The notes beneath the pieces are model-generated. The model was not told the DNA's origin. It did no database searches and saw only the letters and a program-made list of their open reading frames with translations. From the NCBI GenBank assembly GCA_016180845.1, contig JACPAK010000004.1, positions 1 to 64,000 of the forward strand: a stretch of 64,000 nt of DNA. The letters are read 5' to 3'. Source of the stretch: Deltaproteobacteria bacterium. GTDB lineage: Bacteria; UBA10199; JACPAL01. Below are positions 8,282 through 16,314 of the stretch, in pieces. Each line of letters starts with the position of its first letter. The first letter of the stretch is position 1. Both the position numbers and the translations under genes were made by a program.

Positions 8282-8719
8282 ATGCGTTCGGGTTTATTCG
8301 TTGGAGAATTGGCAAAGCAGGGCGGCGTCGATCCCTGGACGATCCGGTACTATGAAAAAGAGCGGTTGATCCCGCAAGCCCCTCGTTCCACCTCCCGATA
8401 CCGGATGTATCCCAAGGAAACCGTTGATCTGATTCGATTTATCAAAACGGCGCAAGGACTGGGCCTCACTCTCGAAGAGATCAAAAAGGTCATCGATGCA
8501 AAGAGGCTCAAAGGAAAGCCCTGCGAACATGTGGTCAAGCTCCTGGAGACGAAAGTCGGCGACCTGCATCGAAAGATTGAGGAGATGGGTCGGCTTAAGA
8601 AAACAATCGGAGGGCTTCTTAGAAATTGGCAAACGGTTCGCAAGAGTAAAACGACCTGTATCTGTGAAATCATCGAGTCGGCGGGTCAAAGAAGAGGAGA
8701 AAAGAAATGCAAAAGCTGA
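8282..8719 (+). CDS. MerR-family metal-responsive regulator
   Basis: A 145-aa protein with an N-terminal winged-helix (VGELAKQGGVDPWTIRYYEKERLI), a dimerisation coiled coil, and metal-type cysteines: one at KPCEH and a pair at CIC near the C-terminus, the pattern of the Hg/Cd/Pb/Zn MerR branch. The ATG at 8282 is chosen over an upstream GTG at 8204 because the promoter and operator lie between them and the conserved domain begins right after 8282. It presumably controls its own promoter and the overlapping MerT-like gene. The metal cannot be named from sequence. Confidence 0.85.
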   Translation: MRSGLFVGELAKQGGVDPWTIRYYEKERLIPQAPRSTSRYRMYPKETVDLIRFIKTAQGLGLTLEEIKKVIDAKRLKGKPCEHVVKLLETKVGDLHRKIEEMGRLKKTIGGLLRNWQTVRKSKTTCICEIIESAGQRRGEKKCKS

Positions 8720-9033
8720 CACGAATCACCGCCGTCGGGGCGAGTGCGGCCGCCCTTTTTGGCTCCTGTTGTGCCTTGCCGCTTCTTCTGGTGGGACTGA
8801 CGGGGACTGTTGGTTTTGCCTCTGTGCTCATTCCCTATCAGAAGTATTTTACGATTCTGACCATCCTCTTATTGGGAACCGCCTTTTATCTCGTTTATGG
8901 AAGGAAACAGGCAGTTTGCGAGAATCCTAAACTTTGTAGCCCTGCAAGTCAGAAATGGACGAGGATTCTCTTGTGGATCTCGACGGCATTGGCGGCGATC
9001 TTTTTGATCGGGCCGCATTTGATAGCACCGTGA
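8707..9033 (+). CDS. MerT-like inner-membrane metal transport protein
   Basis: A 108-aa protein with three hydrophobic segments (about 8-32, 45-62, 82-105). The vicinal Cys pair in the first helix (GSCCALPLLL) and a second Cys pair in the loop (CENPKLC) are the hallmark arrangement of MerT-type mercuric ion transporters. It overlaps the regulator by 13 bp and has a good ribosome site inside that gene. No MerP is present next to it. By inference it imports a thiophilic metal or metalloid for intracellular handling. Confidence 0.75.
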   Translation: MQKLTRITAVGASAAALFGSCCALPLLLVGLTGTVGFASVLIPYQKYFTILTILLLGTAFYLVYGRKQAVCENPKLCSPASQKWTRILLWISTALAAIFLIGPHLIAP

Positions 9034-9040
9034 GGGAACC

Positions 9041-9327
9041 ATGACAGAAAAATGCGCCGAAGGAGTTTGTGAAATCAGCGACAAAGAGACGGCTCAAGCC
9101 CCAGCGTCTGCAGTAAAAGAGAGGTATAATTCACCGCCGATCTGCTACTGTTTCCATATCTTTCGTGAGGATATTGAGCAGGAGATCGGAAAAACAGAAA
9201 AGACAACAATACCGGATTTTTAAGGGCGCAAATCAAGTCCGGCAATTGCCGGTGCGAGACTGTCAACCCAAAGAAGACCTGTTGCCTGGGAGATATCGTA
9301 AAGGTAGTCAAAGAAATTACAGATTGA
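9041..9327 (+). pseudogene. BFD/CopZ-N-like [2Fe-2S] protein interrupted by a -1 frameshift
   Basis: The ATG at 9041 has a GAGGGA ribosome site. The first frame (to the TAA at 9221) gives CYCFHIFREDIEQEI, the first half of a BFD-like [2Fe-2S] domain with its first Cys-x-Cys. From the T-run at about 9216-9220 the -1 frame continues through FLRAQIKSGNCRCE, then NPKKTCCLGDI, to a TGA at 9325-9327, giving exactly the missing second half with its C-x-C and CC ligands. Four cluster ligands are thus split between two frames. One extra T would restore one protein of about 95 aa. This may be a real mutation, stop-associated slippage at TTTTT, or a homopolymer sequencing error. Confidence 0.7.
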
Positions 9328-9607
9328 CCCGGAGGTGTCTTTTCAGGTCGGGAAGTTTTCCCTCAAGGACTTCCCTCGCATGGATTCGGCAATCGAGAAA
9401 ATGGGCAAGGAATTGAGGTTGGTCTTTGAGCATCTCCCTGACCTCTGACTCCGGGACATCGAGAAGGGCGATGGTGCTCACATATTCGGTTTCTTGATCG
9501 CCGGAATATCTTTGAAGGAGTGTCAGCGTCGGAGTCTTCTCGATAAACTTCTCCCGAACGATCTTCACGAGGAGGTCAGGGGGAATATGGCAGTAGCAGG
9601 TCTTCAT
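9317..9607 (-). CDS. Small Cys-containing protein of unknown function
   Basis: A 96-aa protein beginning MKTCYCHIP, otherwise helical and charged (EVREMLKDQPQFLAHFLDC). I do not recognise a family. The stop of the methyltransferase gene overlaps its start (9604-9607), so it is probably the last gene of the sigma-factor unit. It ends convergently inside the C-terminal half of the frameshifted [2Fe-2S] gene. The Cys-x-Cys at the N-terminus could bind metal, which would suit the metal genes around it; that is inference. Confidence 0.6.
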   Translation of the reverse strand: MKTCYCHIPPDLLVKIVREKFIEKTPTLTLLQRYSGDQETEYVSTIALLDVPESEVREMLKDQPQFLAHFLDCRIHAREVLEGKLPDLKRHLRVNL

Positions 9608-10230
9608 ATTTTTTCCCCTTCAATCAAGAGATAGGTATCTGCCTTCAAATAGGTCGTGCGGGTCACCTTGAGCGATTTGGTAGAACGAATGTGATCCAAG
9701 GTTTTACGATCGAACCGTGCCCCGTAAACAAGTTCAACAAAGGGGGCCAGGAGTTTTTGTCGAAGTTGTAACGAGCGGTCTTTGGAATAGAGGATTTCAA
9801 TCAGGCGGAACCGTCCTCCCGATTTGAGAATCCGCGCCATCTCGCGCAAAGCCAGCGGTTGAAGACTGTCGGGCATGACACAATACATAAAGGTCGAGAT
9901 GTACCAGTCGAAGGTTCCATCGGCGAATCTCTTTAAGCTTGTGGCATCTGCCTCTTGGAGGTCGACCTTGCATTGAGCCACACCCCTCCTTTTACGTGCC
10001 TGTCGGAGCATTCCTGAACTCAAATCAATGGCGGTGAGATTCACGGATGGGGAGTAATGGCGCAGGTTGTGTCCCGTTCCGACCCCGGCCTCCAGGACAC
10101 GACCATCGACATCTTTCAGAATCTCCGGCCGCCACTTTCGATATTGCCGCTCCCACGGATAATCCAAAATATCATAGAACCACGAGGTGATCTGATATTT
10201 TGATCGGAGGCGGTGATTTTCATCGGTCAC
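9604..10230 (-). CDS. Class I SAM-dependent methyltransferase
   Basis: A 208-aa Methyltransf_11/UbiE-like enzyme. Motif I is VLEAGVGTGHNLRHY (about residues 45-59), the post-I acidic residue is in LTAIDLSSGML, and motif II lies around FDWYISTFMYCVMP, followed by LREMARILKSGGRFRLIEI. The ATG overlaps the stop of the anti-sigma gene. It lacks the Cys set of ArsM, so arsenic as substrate is not indicated. The substrate is unknown. Confidence 0.78.
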   Translation of the reverse strand: MTDENHRLRSKYQITSWFYDILDYPWERQYRKWRPEILKDVDGRVLEAGVGTGHNLRHYSPSVNLTAIDLSSGMLRQARKRRGVAQCKVDLQEADATSLKRFADGTFDWYISTFMYCVMPDSLQPLALREMARILKSGGRFRLIEILYSKDRSLQLRQKLLAPFVELVYGARFDRKTLDHIRSTKSLKVTRTTYLKADTYLLIEGEKI

Positions 10231-10526
10231 ACCTTGCCTCCCGCCTTTTGCGCGAGAAACTCAAAGAGATTCTCCTTGAATTCCGGATCGAGTGTCGGCT
10301 TCTGAAATGTTTTTCCCAACGAGGCGGTCTTTCGATAGGCCGCTATGAAGCGCTGACAGTTTTTGCAAGCCTTGAGGTGCCGCTCGACCGCCTTCATCGT
10401 CGATGAATCCAGGACCCCTTCTAAAAAGTCGTAGGCGAACTGTTCTACCTCCTCACAAGTGGGGAGCCCCATGAGGCCAAACATCGCCCGGATCATTTTG
10501 TGCTTAACGGACATACTTTCCCTCAA
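10227..10526 (-). CDS. Zinc-finger (zf-HC2) anti-sigma factor
   Basis: A 99-aa cytoplasmic protein with the ZAS arrangement: Cys at TCEEVEQF, then ERHLKACKNCQRF giving H-x3-C-x2-C. Family knowledge: such proteins sequester ECF sigma factors and often release them on thiol oxidation or metal stress. It overlaps the sigma-factor gene by 23 bp if the first ATG is used; the ATG at 10511 (MSVKHK) is an alternative. It has no membrane segment, so sensing is probably intracellular. Confidence 0.78.
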   Translation of the reverse strand: MRESMSVKHKMIRAMFGLMGLPTCEEVEQFAYDFLEGVLDSSTMKAVERHLKACKNCQRFIAAYRKTASLGKTFQKPTLDPEFKENLFEFLAQKAGGKV

Positions 10527-11127
10527 TCCTCTTCCTCAAAAAAAGCCGTGCCCGATGGACCCGATTCTTCATTGCCGGTTTGGTCAGTTCCAAAATTTTG
10601 CAGACCTCATCCTCCGGCAGCTGCTCAACATCCTTCAAGAGGTAGGCGGTCTTCAAGTCATCGGGGAGGAGTTCGATCGACGCCTGAACAAACTCCTGAA
10701 ATTCTTTTTCGGCAAATCTCTCGTCGGGAAGTTTTGCCCAGTCAGAGAAATTTTCCAGATGGATGCCGTTTTCATATTTTGGCAAGGCATCCTCCCACGA
10801 GACCTGAACCTTCCCCTTGTTGGGCCGGAGCCTCATCAACGACTCGTTCACCGTCACCCGGTAGAGCCACGTATAGAGCGACGAGGCCTCTTCAAATGTT
10901 GCGATCTTCTCCACCACCTTCAAGCACACCTCCTGAACGATCTCTTGGGCCTCCTCCGGACGTTTCAAGAACTGGAGTGAAAGCCGGTACAGTTTATCCG
11001 ACCAGCGGGAGATCAATTCGCGAAAGGCCCAGTCGGCCTTCTCGCGAAGGCCCCGAATCAGATCCTTCTCACTGATGTTAGATGCGGCGGCTGACTGAAA
11101 ATCTCGCGATTTTGGAAGACTTTCCAC
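10504..11127 (-). CDS. ECF-type RNA polymerase sigma factor
   Basis: A 207-aa sigma-70 group 4 protein. Region 2 is visible at about 38-105 (AFRELISRWSDKLYRLSLQFL, then EEAQEIVQEVCLKV and TWLYRVTVNESL) and region 4 at about 145-200 (IELLPDDLKTAYLLKDVEQL, then the helix-turn-helix EVCKILELTKPAMKNRVHRAR). It heads a four-gene minus-strand unit with its anti-sigma and lies back-to-back with the arsenosugar operon, about 110 bp away. By inference it controls itself and possibly that operon. I saw no convincing GGAAC/CGTC promoter pair. Confidence 0.88.
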   Translation of the reverse strand: MESLPKSRDFQSAAASNISEKDLIRGLREKADWAFRELISRWSDKLYRLSLQFLKRPEEAQEIVQEVCLKVVEKIATFEEASSLYTWLYRVTVNESLMRLRPNKGKVQVSWEDALPKYENGIHLENFSDWAKLPDERFAEKEFQEFVQASIELLPDDLKTAYLLKDVEQLPEDEVCKILELTKPAMKNRVHRARLFLRKRIEGKYVR

Positions 11128-11236
11128 AGGGGCTGGAAATCTAACAAAATATCAAGGAATGGGAAGACAAAATCTCTCAAGACTTTTTCCTATCCCCAGC
11201 ATCAAAGCGTATAGAAACCAAAGAAAAGGGGGACTT

Positions 11237-11665
11237 ATGAAGATCAATATCAAGAAGGGGATTCTGGCAGGGATTTTGGGGACGGTGGCGATCACCATCG
11301 TTGCCACCTTCGGTGCGCCGATGATGGGGTTACCGAAGATGGACATCGCCGGGATGCTGGCCGGTGTCATGGGAGGTTCAGCCACACTCGGATGGATTGC
11401 CCACTTTATGATCGGGACAATCCTCGCCTTTGGTTATGCCCTGTTTCAGGGGAAACTCCCCGGACCTGCCGTCGTGCGAGGCGCCCTTTACGGGATCGCC
11501 CCATGGCTCATGGCCCAGATTGTCGTGATGCCGATGATGGGGATGGGATTCTTTTCGGGTGCCTTCACCCCGGCGTTTGGAAGTCTGATCGGTCACCTTG
11601 TTTATGGTGCGGTGGTGGGGATTGTTTACTCATCTGATGCCACGTGCAAATCATGCTCCGCATAG
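11237..11665 (+). CDS. Small integral membrane protein (DUF6789-like)
   Basis: A 142-aa protein with about four hydrophobic helices and many Gly and Met residues (APMMGLPKMDIAGMLAG, MGMGFFSGAFTPAFG), ending in CKSCSA. The ATG at 11237 follows an AAGGGGGA ribosome site; the longer frame from 11159 would run through the divergent promoter region. It resembles the DUF6789 membrane family. First gene of the ArsS/ArsM operon. The terminal Cys-x2-Cys could bind a soft metal or metalloid. Function unknown. Confidence 0.75.
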   Translation: MKINIKKGILAGILGTVAITIVATFGAPMMGLPKMDIAGMLAGVMGGSATLGWIAHFMIGTILAFGYALFQGKLPGPAVVRGALYGIAPWLMAQIVVMPMMGMGFFSGAFTPAFGSLIGHLVYGAVVGIVYSSDATCKSCSA

Positions 11666-11670
11666 AAGGA

Positions 11671-13101
11671 ATGGAAACACAACGATATCATCTCATCGTC
11701 ATCGGTGCCGGATCAGGAGGACTTGTGGCGGCGGCTGGTGCGGCGGGGCTGGGGGCCAAAGTCGCCTTGGTCGAGAAGCACAAGATGGGAGGCGATTGCC
11801 TCAACACCGGGTGTGTTCCCTCGAAGGCGATTATTCGGACGGCGAAACTGATCTACGATACGAAAACCGGACACCGGTTTGGGCTTTGCGATCTCCATCC
11901 CGAAATCAATCTCTCCCGCATTATGGAATCGGTTCGCTCTGTACAATCGAAGCTCGAACCTCATGATTCACCCGACCGATTCCGTGGACTCGGTATTGAC
12001 CTTCACTTTGGTTCCTTTCGATTCATCTCCTCGCACGAAATCACCGATGGAAAGGTCACGCTGTCGGCCAAACGGTTTGTGATCGCCACCGGCGCAAGTC
12101 CCTTTGTCCCGCCGATCAAGGGGATCAACGAGATACCGATCCTCACGAGCGACAATGTCTGGGGACTTAAGGAACTCCCCAAGCGACTTGTTGTCTTGGG
12201 TGGCGGCCCGATCGGTGCGGAGCTGACACAAGTCTTCGCACGGTTGGGGTCGAAGGTCACTGTTGTTGAAATGTTGGACTCCCTTCTCATCCGGGAAGAC
12301 ACCGAAGTCTCACAGTTCATCAAGGAACGTTTTATAAAAGAAGGGATCGAGGTCTTGATCGGTCACAAGGCGGTTGAAGTCAGAAAATCGGGCGATTCTT
12401 TTGAGCTGATTGCGCAAGAGGGTCAGAAGGGAAAACATATCCCGTTTGACCAGATCCTTGTTGCCGTAGGCCGTGCCCCGAATGTGAATGGTCTCGATCT
12501 TGAAAAGGCGGGGGTCAAATTCTCCAAGAAGGGAATCGAGGTGGATGAATACCTTCAGACCTCCGCAAAACATATCTTTGCTTGTGGGGATGTTGTCGGC
12601 CCTTATCAATTCACCCACACCGCCGATTTTCAGGCAAGACTGATCCTCCGAAACGCCCTTTTCCCCGGAAGATCAAAGATTAACTACCGAGTCGTTCCGT
12701 GGTGCACGTTCACCGATCCTGAAGTCGCCCGTGTCGGTTTTAACGAAAGAGAGGCGAAAGAAAAAGGGATTCCTTATGATCTCTATTCTTACTCATTCAA
12801 CGATCTCGACCGTGCGGTTTGTGATCGTGAGGAGGGAGGATTCATCAAGATATTGACTGAAAAGGGATCGGGTCAGTTATTGGGAATCACCATCGTCGGC
12901 TCCCACGCCGGGGATCTTCTGCATGAACTCGCCTTGGCGATGCACCAAAGAATCGGGCTTAAAAAAATCGCCTCGATGATCCATGTCTATCCGACACTGG
13001 CGGAAATCTCCAAACGGATTGCCGACACCTATCAAAGATCACACATGACACCTCGGCTCAAGCAATGGCTGGCAACATATTTCAAATGGAGGTTTGGATG
13101 A
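11671..13101 (+). CDS. Mercuric-reductase-like flavin disulfide oxidoreductase
   Basis: A 476-aa class I pyridine nucleotide-disulfide oxidoreductase. Visible are the FAD motif VIGAGSGGLVAAAGAAG, the redox-active pair GGDCLNTGCVPSKA (C-x4-C near residues 43-48), the NAD(P) motif VLGGGPIGAE and the second FAD motif IFACGDV, plus the C-terminal dimer domain. ATG 11671 is preferred (AGAAGGA just upstream). It lacks both the N-terminal HMA domain and the C-terminal Cys pair of true MerA, so mercury reduction is not supported. Its place before ArsS and ArsM suggests a role in reducing an arsenic intermediate or keeping thiols reduced; that is inference. Confidence 0.85.
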   Translation: METQRYHLIVIGAGSGGLVAAAGAAGLGAKVALVEKHKMGGDCLNTGCVPSKAIIRTAKLIYDTKTGHRFGLCDLHPEINLSRIMESVRSVQSKLEPHDSPDRFRGLGIDLHFGSFRFISSHEITDGKVTLSAKRFVIATGASPFVPPIKGINEIPILTSDNVWGLKELPKRLVVLGGGPIGAELTQVFARLGSKVTVVEMLDSLLIREDTEVSQFIKERFIKEGIEVLIGHKAVEVRKSGDSFELIAQEGQKGKHIPFDQILVAVGRAPNVNGLDLEKAGVKFSKKGIEVDEYLQTSAKHIFACGDVVGPYQFTHTADFQARLILRNALFPGRSKINYRVVPWCTFTDPEVARVGFNEREAKEKGIPYDLYSYSFNDLDRAVCDREEGGFIKILTEKGSGQLLGITIVGSHAGDLLHELALAMHQRIGLKKIASMIHVYPTLAEISKRIADTYQRSHMTPRLKQWLATYFKWRFG

Positions 13102-13730
13102 TAAGCGTCATTATTCCTTCTTTGAATGACGGGGTTCATCTCAAACGGAATCTTCCCGCACTGGAGAAAGATCATCGGATTGAGGTGATCGTGATTGAAG
13201 CGGAGAAGGTTGGCATCGCCAATCGTGCCCATCAGATGAATGTGGGTGCGACAAGGGCAAAAGGAGACTTGCTCGTTTTTCTTCATGCCGACACGAAGAT
13301 CAATCCGGATGATCTCACCAACCTCGCCGAGCAGATGAAACAAAGGCCTGAACTGGTAGGCGGAGCCTTCCGGTTTGCATTGGATGGTGAAGGCATCAAG
13401 TCCCGCTTGATTGAGTTCGGTGTGAGGTTAAGGGAGTTAGCGTTTCGACTCCCGTACGGCGATCAAGCGATCTTCATCCGAAAGACCCACTTTGAAAATT
13501 TGGGTGGTTACCCGGAGGCACCGCTTTTGGAGGATGTCCTGCTCGCACAAAAGATGAAAACGTTAGGATCGCTCTATTTCTTCCCTAAGAAAGCGGTGAC
13601 GAGTGCGCGCTGCTGGGAACAACACGGTTACCTCAAAACCACATTCGTGAATTTGGCGACGATGATTTTTTGGCGATTGGGGGTTTCGTTAGAAAGAATT
13701 GTCAATTTTAGACGGAGGGTTTTTCAGTGA
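13098..13730 (+). CDS. GT2-type glycosyltransferase (rSAM/selenodomain-associated transferase 2 family)
   Basis: A 210-aa GT-A fold protein. ISVIIPSLNDGVHLKRNLPAL is the nucleotide-binding start, and LLVFLHADTKI holds the D-x-D-like motif. It matches the family usually called rSAM/selenodomain-associated transferase 2 (TIGR04283 type). ATG 13098 overlaps the stop of the reductase (ATGA). In other bacteria this family repeatedly neighbours ArsS-like radical SAM genes, which suggests a sugar-transfer step or pathway accessory. The acceptor is unknown. Confidence 0.82.
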   Translation: MISVIIPSLNDGVHLKRNLPALEKDHRIEVIVIEAEKVGIANRAHQMNVGATRAKGDLLVFLHADTKINPDDLTNLAEQMKQRPELVGGAFRFALDGEGIKSRLIEFGVRLRELAFRLPYGDQAIFIRKTHFENLGGYPEAPLLEDVLLAQKMKTLGSLYFFPKKAVTSARCWEQHGYLKTTFVNLATMIFWRLGVSLERIVNFRRRVFQ

Positions 13731-14683
13731 TCCCGTTCGAGGAGACATTAAGAAAGAACCGGCTCGAAATCAGACGGAAGCCGCTTGAAATCTTGCAAAT
13801 CAACCTCGGGAAGCTCTGTGATCTCGCCTGTCTCCATTGCCATGTCGAGGCCGGGCCGAAACGCAAGGAGATGATGGAACGGAAGACTGCCGAGCGACTT
13901 ATGGAACTTTTGAAGAAGTCACCCTCTATTCAGACGGTTGATCTGACTGGCGGGGCACCGGAACTCAATCCAAACTTCCGCTACCTCGTTCAAGAGTCAC
14001 GAACATTGGGGCGGGAAGTGATCGACCGCTGTAACCTTACAGTTCTTTTCCAGAAAGGTCAGGAGGAAACCCACTATTTCTTGAAACAGCATCGAGTTCA
14101 GATCGTCGCCTCACTCCCCTGTTACTCCAGAGAGAACGTTGAGAAACAACGTGGCCGAGGCGTCTTTGACAAGAGCCTCCGGGCCTTAAAGCTCCTGAAT
14201 GAGTTGGGTTACGGAAGAGAGGGAACCGGTCTTATTCTTGATCTTGTTTATAATCCGATCGGGCCTTCTCTCCCGCCGCCTCAGGCAGAATTGGAGTTGG
14301 ACTACAAAAAGGAACTCAAGGAACTTTTTGGAATTGAATTTAATCGCCTATTGACGATCACGAACATGCCGATCAAACGGTTTCATGGTTATTTGGGACG
14401 ACGAGGTGAACTGGACCGATACGCAGACCTCCTTGTAAATAATTTCAACCCGGAGGCGGCCGGGCATGTGATGTGCCGCAACCTCATTTCCGTAAGCTGG
14501 GACGGCAAAATCTACGATTGCGATTTTAATCAGATGTTGGAAATTCCCATTGGAGGAAAAAGAAAGACGATTTGGAAGATCGGGTCATTTGATGAAATTG
14601 CATCCGACCCGATTCAGTTTGCGAATCACTGTTACGGATGCACCGCCGGGGCGGGAAGTTCGTGCTCCGGTGCGCTTATTTAG
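13727..14683 (+). CDS. arsS: ArsS-type arsenosugar biosynthesis radical SAM protein
   Basis: A 318-aa radical SAM protein with the cluster motif CDLACLHC (C-x3-C-x2-C, about residues 32-39), a D-L-T-G-G-A-P-E SAM-binding segment and the Cys-rich C-terminal domain CYGCTAGAGSSCSGAL (DUF3641 type). This combination is the ArsS family. Family knowledge: ArsS attaches the 5'-deoxyadenosyl group of SAM to dimethylarsenic, giving an arsenosugar precursor. The start is GTG overlapping the previous stop. It is followed 12 bp later by ArsM, the enzyme that would supply the methylated arsenic. Confidence 0.9.
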   Translation: MIPFEETLRKNRLEIRRKPLEILQINLGKLCDLACLHCHVEAGPKRKEMMERKTAERLMELLKKSPSIQTVDLTGGAPELNPNFRYLVQESRTLGREVIDRCNLTVLFQKGQEETHYFLKQHRVQIVASLPCYSRENVEKQRGRGVFDKSLRALKLLNELGYGREGTGLILDLVYNPIGPSLPPPQAELELDYKKELKELFGIEFNRLLTITNMPIKRFHGYLGRRGELDRYADLLVNNFNPEAAGHVMCRNLISVSWDGKIYDCDFNQMLEIPIGGKRKTIWKIGSFDEIASDPIQFANHCYGCTAGAGSSCSGALI

Positions 14684-14695
14684 GAAAGGAGATAT

Positions 14696-15742
14696 ATGCA
14701 AAACCTAATATCAGAATCGGTGAAGGAGTATTACGGCAAGGTCCTCACGGGGAAAAAAGACTTGAAGACCAACGCCTGTTGCGGCACCGACAGTTTCCCG
14801 CCCCACGTTCGCTCGATTGCAAAGATGATCCACCCGGAGATTATCGAGAAATGCTACGGTTGTGGTTCGCCCATCCCATCAGTATTGGCAGGGTTGACGG
14901 TACTTGATCTTGGGTGCGGCACCGGACGAGATTCCTATATCCTTTCCAAGCTCGTTGGCACGGAAGGCAAAGTCATCGGCGTCGATATGACCGATGAGCA
15001 ACTGGAGGTGGCCAGGCGCCATCTCCCCTTCCAAATGAAACAATTTGGTTACACACAACCGAATGTCCGTTTCTTAAAAGGATACATTGAGGACCTTGAA
15101 TCGTTGGAGATCAAAAACAACTCCGTTGATCTTGTTGTTTCCAACTGTGTGATCAACCTCTCCCCCGACAAACGCCGGGTTTTCTCTGAAATCTTTCGTG
15201 TCCTGAAACCGGGCGGGGAACTCTATTTCTCCGATATTTTTACGGGACGCCGGATGCCCAAAGAGTTGTCGGAAGATCCGGTCCTGTTGGGTGAGTGTCT
15301 CGGTGGTGCTCTTTACCTCGAAGATTTTCGTCGACTGCTTGTTGAGGTTGGATGCCATGACTATCGCATCACCTCCCGTTCCCGAATTGAATTAAAGAAT
15401 CCGGAGGTTGAGGCAAAGGCCGGGATGATCGACTTCTGGTCGATGACGGTCCGGGCGTTCAAACTGAAACTCGAAGATCGATGTGAAGATTACGGTCAGA
15501 TCGCCACTTATTTGGGAACAATCCCGGAATCTCCCCACGCCTTTTCGCTGGACGACCATCACCTGTTTGAAAAGGGACGACCGGCGCCGGTATGCAGTAA
15601 CACAGCGGTGATGCTCCAAGAGACACGATATGCCTCACACTTCAAGGTGACGGGCGATCTTTCGACTCATTACGGGCTTTTTGATTGTGGGACAGGCGGG
15701 AAGGGTGCGGCAAGGGAGACCCCCACAGGGGGATGTTGCTAA
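14696..15742 (+). CDS. arsM: Arsenite S-adenosylmethionine methyltransferase ArsM (long form)
   Basis: A 348-aa methyltransferase. Motif I is VLDLGCGTGRDSYILSKL; ArsM-type cysteines occur at ACCG (about residues 28-29), CYGCGSP (about 56-59) and SNCVINLS (motif with the conserved Cys). The C-terminal half with further Cys (MLQETRYASHF, ending GGCC) is the extension seen in arsenosugar-associated ArsM proteins. Reaction: stepwise methylation of As(III) bound by thiols. A good AGGAG lies upstream of the ATG. It is the direct metabolic partner of ArsS upstream. Confidence 0.92.
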   Translation: MQNLISESVKEYYGKVLTGKKDLKTNACCGTDSFPPHVRSIAKMIHPEIIEKCYGCGSPIPSVLAGLTVLDLGCGTGRDSYILSKLVGTEGKVIGVDMTDEQLEVARRHLPFQMKQFGYTQPNVRFLKGYIEDLESLEIKNNSVDLVVSNCVINLSPDKRRVFSEIFRVLKPGGELYFSDIFTGRRMPKELSEDPVLLGECLGGALYLEDFRRLLVEVGCHDYRITSRSRIELKNPEVEAKAGMIDFWSMTVRAFKLKLEDRCEDYGQIATYLGTIPESPHAFSLDDHHLFEKGRPAPVCSNTAVMLQETRYASHFKVTGDLSTHYGLFDCGTGGKGAARETPTGGCC

Positions 15743-16314
15743 TGAACAAACTCCTCATCTTTGCCAAATATCCGGAGCCAGGACGGGTGAAAACACGGCT
15801 AGCCAAAACGATCGGACCGGAGAAGGCGGCCATTCTCTACAAGGAGATGGTTGAGACGGTCATGCAAAAGAGTCTTCCCGTGGATGGCGAGTATCGAAGA
15901 ACTTTGTGCTTTGACCCTCCTCAAATGGAGAACGATTTTAGGGAATGGTTTCCTTTGTTGGAGATGAGACCCCAATGTCGTGGGGATTTGGGGCAACGGA
16001 TGTCAGCCGTTTTTCAAGAGTCGTTGGAGAATGGTTCAACCAAAACGGTCTTGATTGGAACCGATTGTGTCGAGATCGACCGATCTCTTTTGTGCGATGC
16101 CTTTGATCGTCTGGAAAAGAGTGATCTCGTCCTCGGCCCCGCGAAAGACGGCGGCTATTATCTGATCGGAATGAAGAAGCCGCATCCCTTTCTCTTTGAA
16201 GGAATCCCTTGGAGTACGGAAAAGGTTCTTGGGCTTACGCTTGAGAAGGCCAAAGAGAGCGATCTCAAGGTTGAATTGTTAAAAACACTCTCGGATCTCG
16301 ATGAAGAATCTTAA
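15742..16314 (+). CDS. Nucleotidyl/glycosyltransferase-like protein (DUF2064, TIGR04282 type)
   Basis: A 190-aa GT-A-like protein: LLIFAKYPEPGRVKTRLAK at the start, LIGTDCVEIDRSLL in the middle and GPAKDGGYYLIGM before the C-terminus, which are the hallmarks of rSAM/selenodomain-associated transferase 1. ATG 15742 shares a base with the ArsM stop. It forms a pair with the transferase 2 family gene on the other side of arsS and arsM. Family knowledge: both co-occur with ArsS-type genes. By inference it prepares or transfers a sugar or nucleotide group for the arsenosugar product. Confidence 0.82.
   Translation: MNKLLIFAKYPEPGRVKTRLAKTIGPEKAAILYKEMVETVMQKSLPVDGEYRRTLCFDPPQMENDFREWFPLLEMRPQCRGDLGQRMSAVFQESLENGSTKTVLIGTDCVEIDRSLLCDAFDRLEKSDLVLGPAKDGGYYLIGMKKPHPFLFEGIPWSTEKVLGLTLEKAKESDLKVELLKTLSDLDEES

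Noticed and set aside
8282-13101. A complete mercury-resistance operon (merRT...A)
   Set aside because: The MerA-like reductase lies in a different operon, lacks the C-terminal Cys pair and HMA domain, and no MerP is adjacent to the MerT-like gene. Only a mer-like transport unit is supported.
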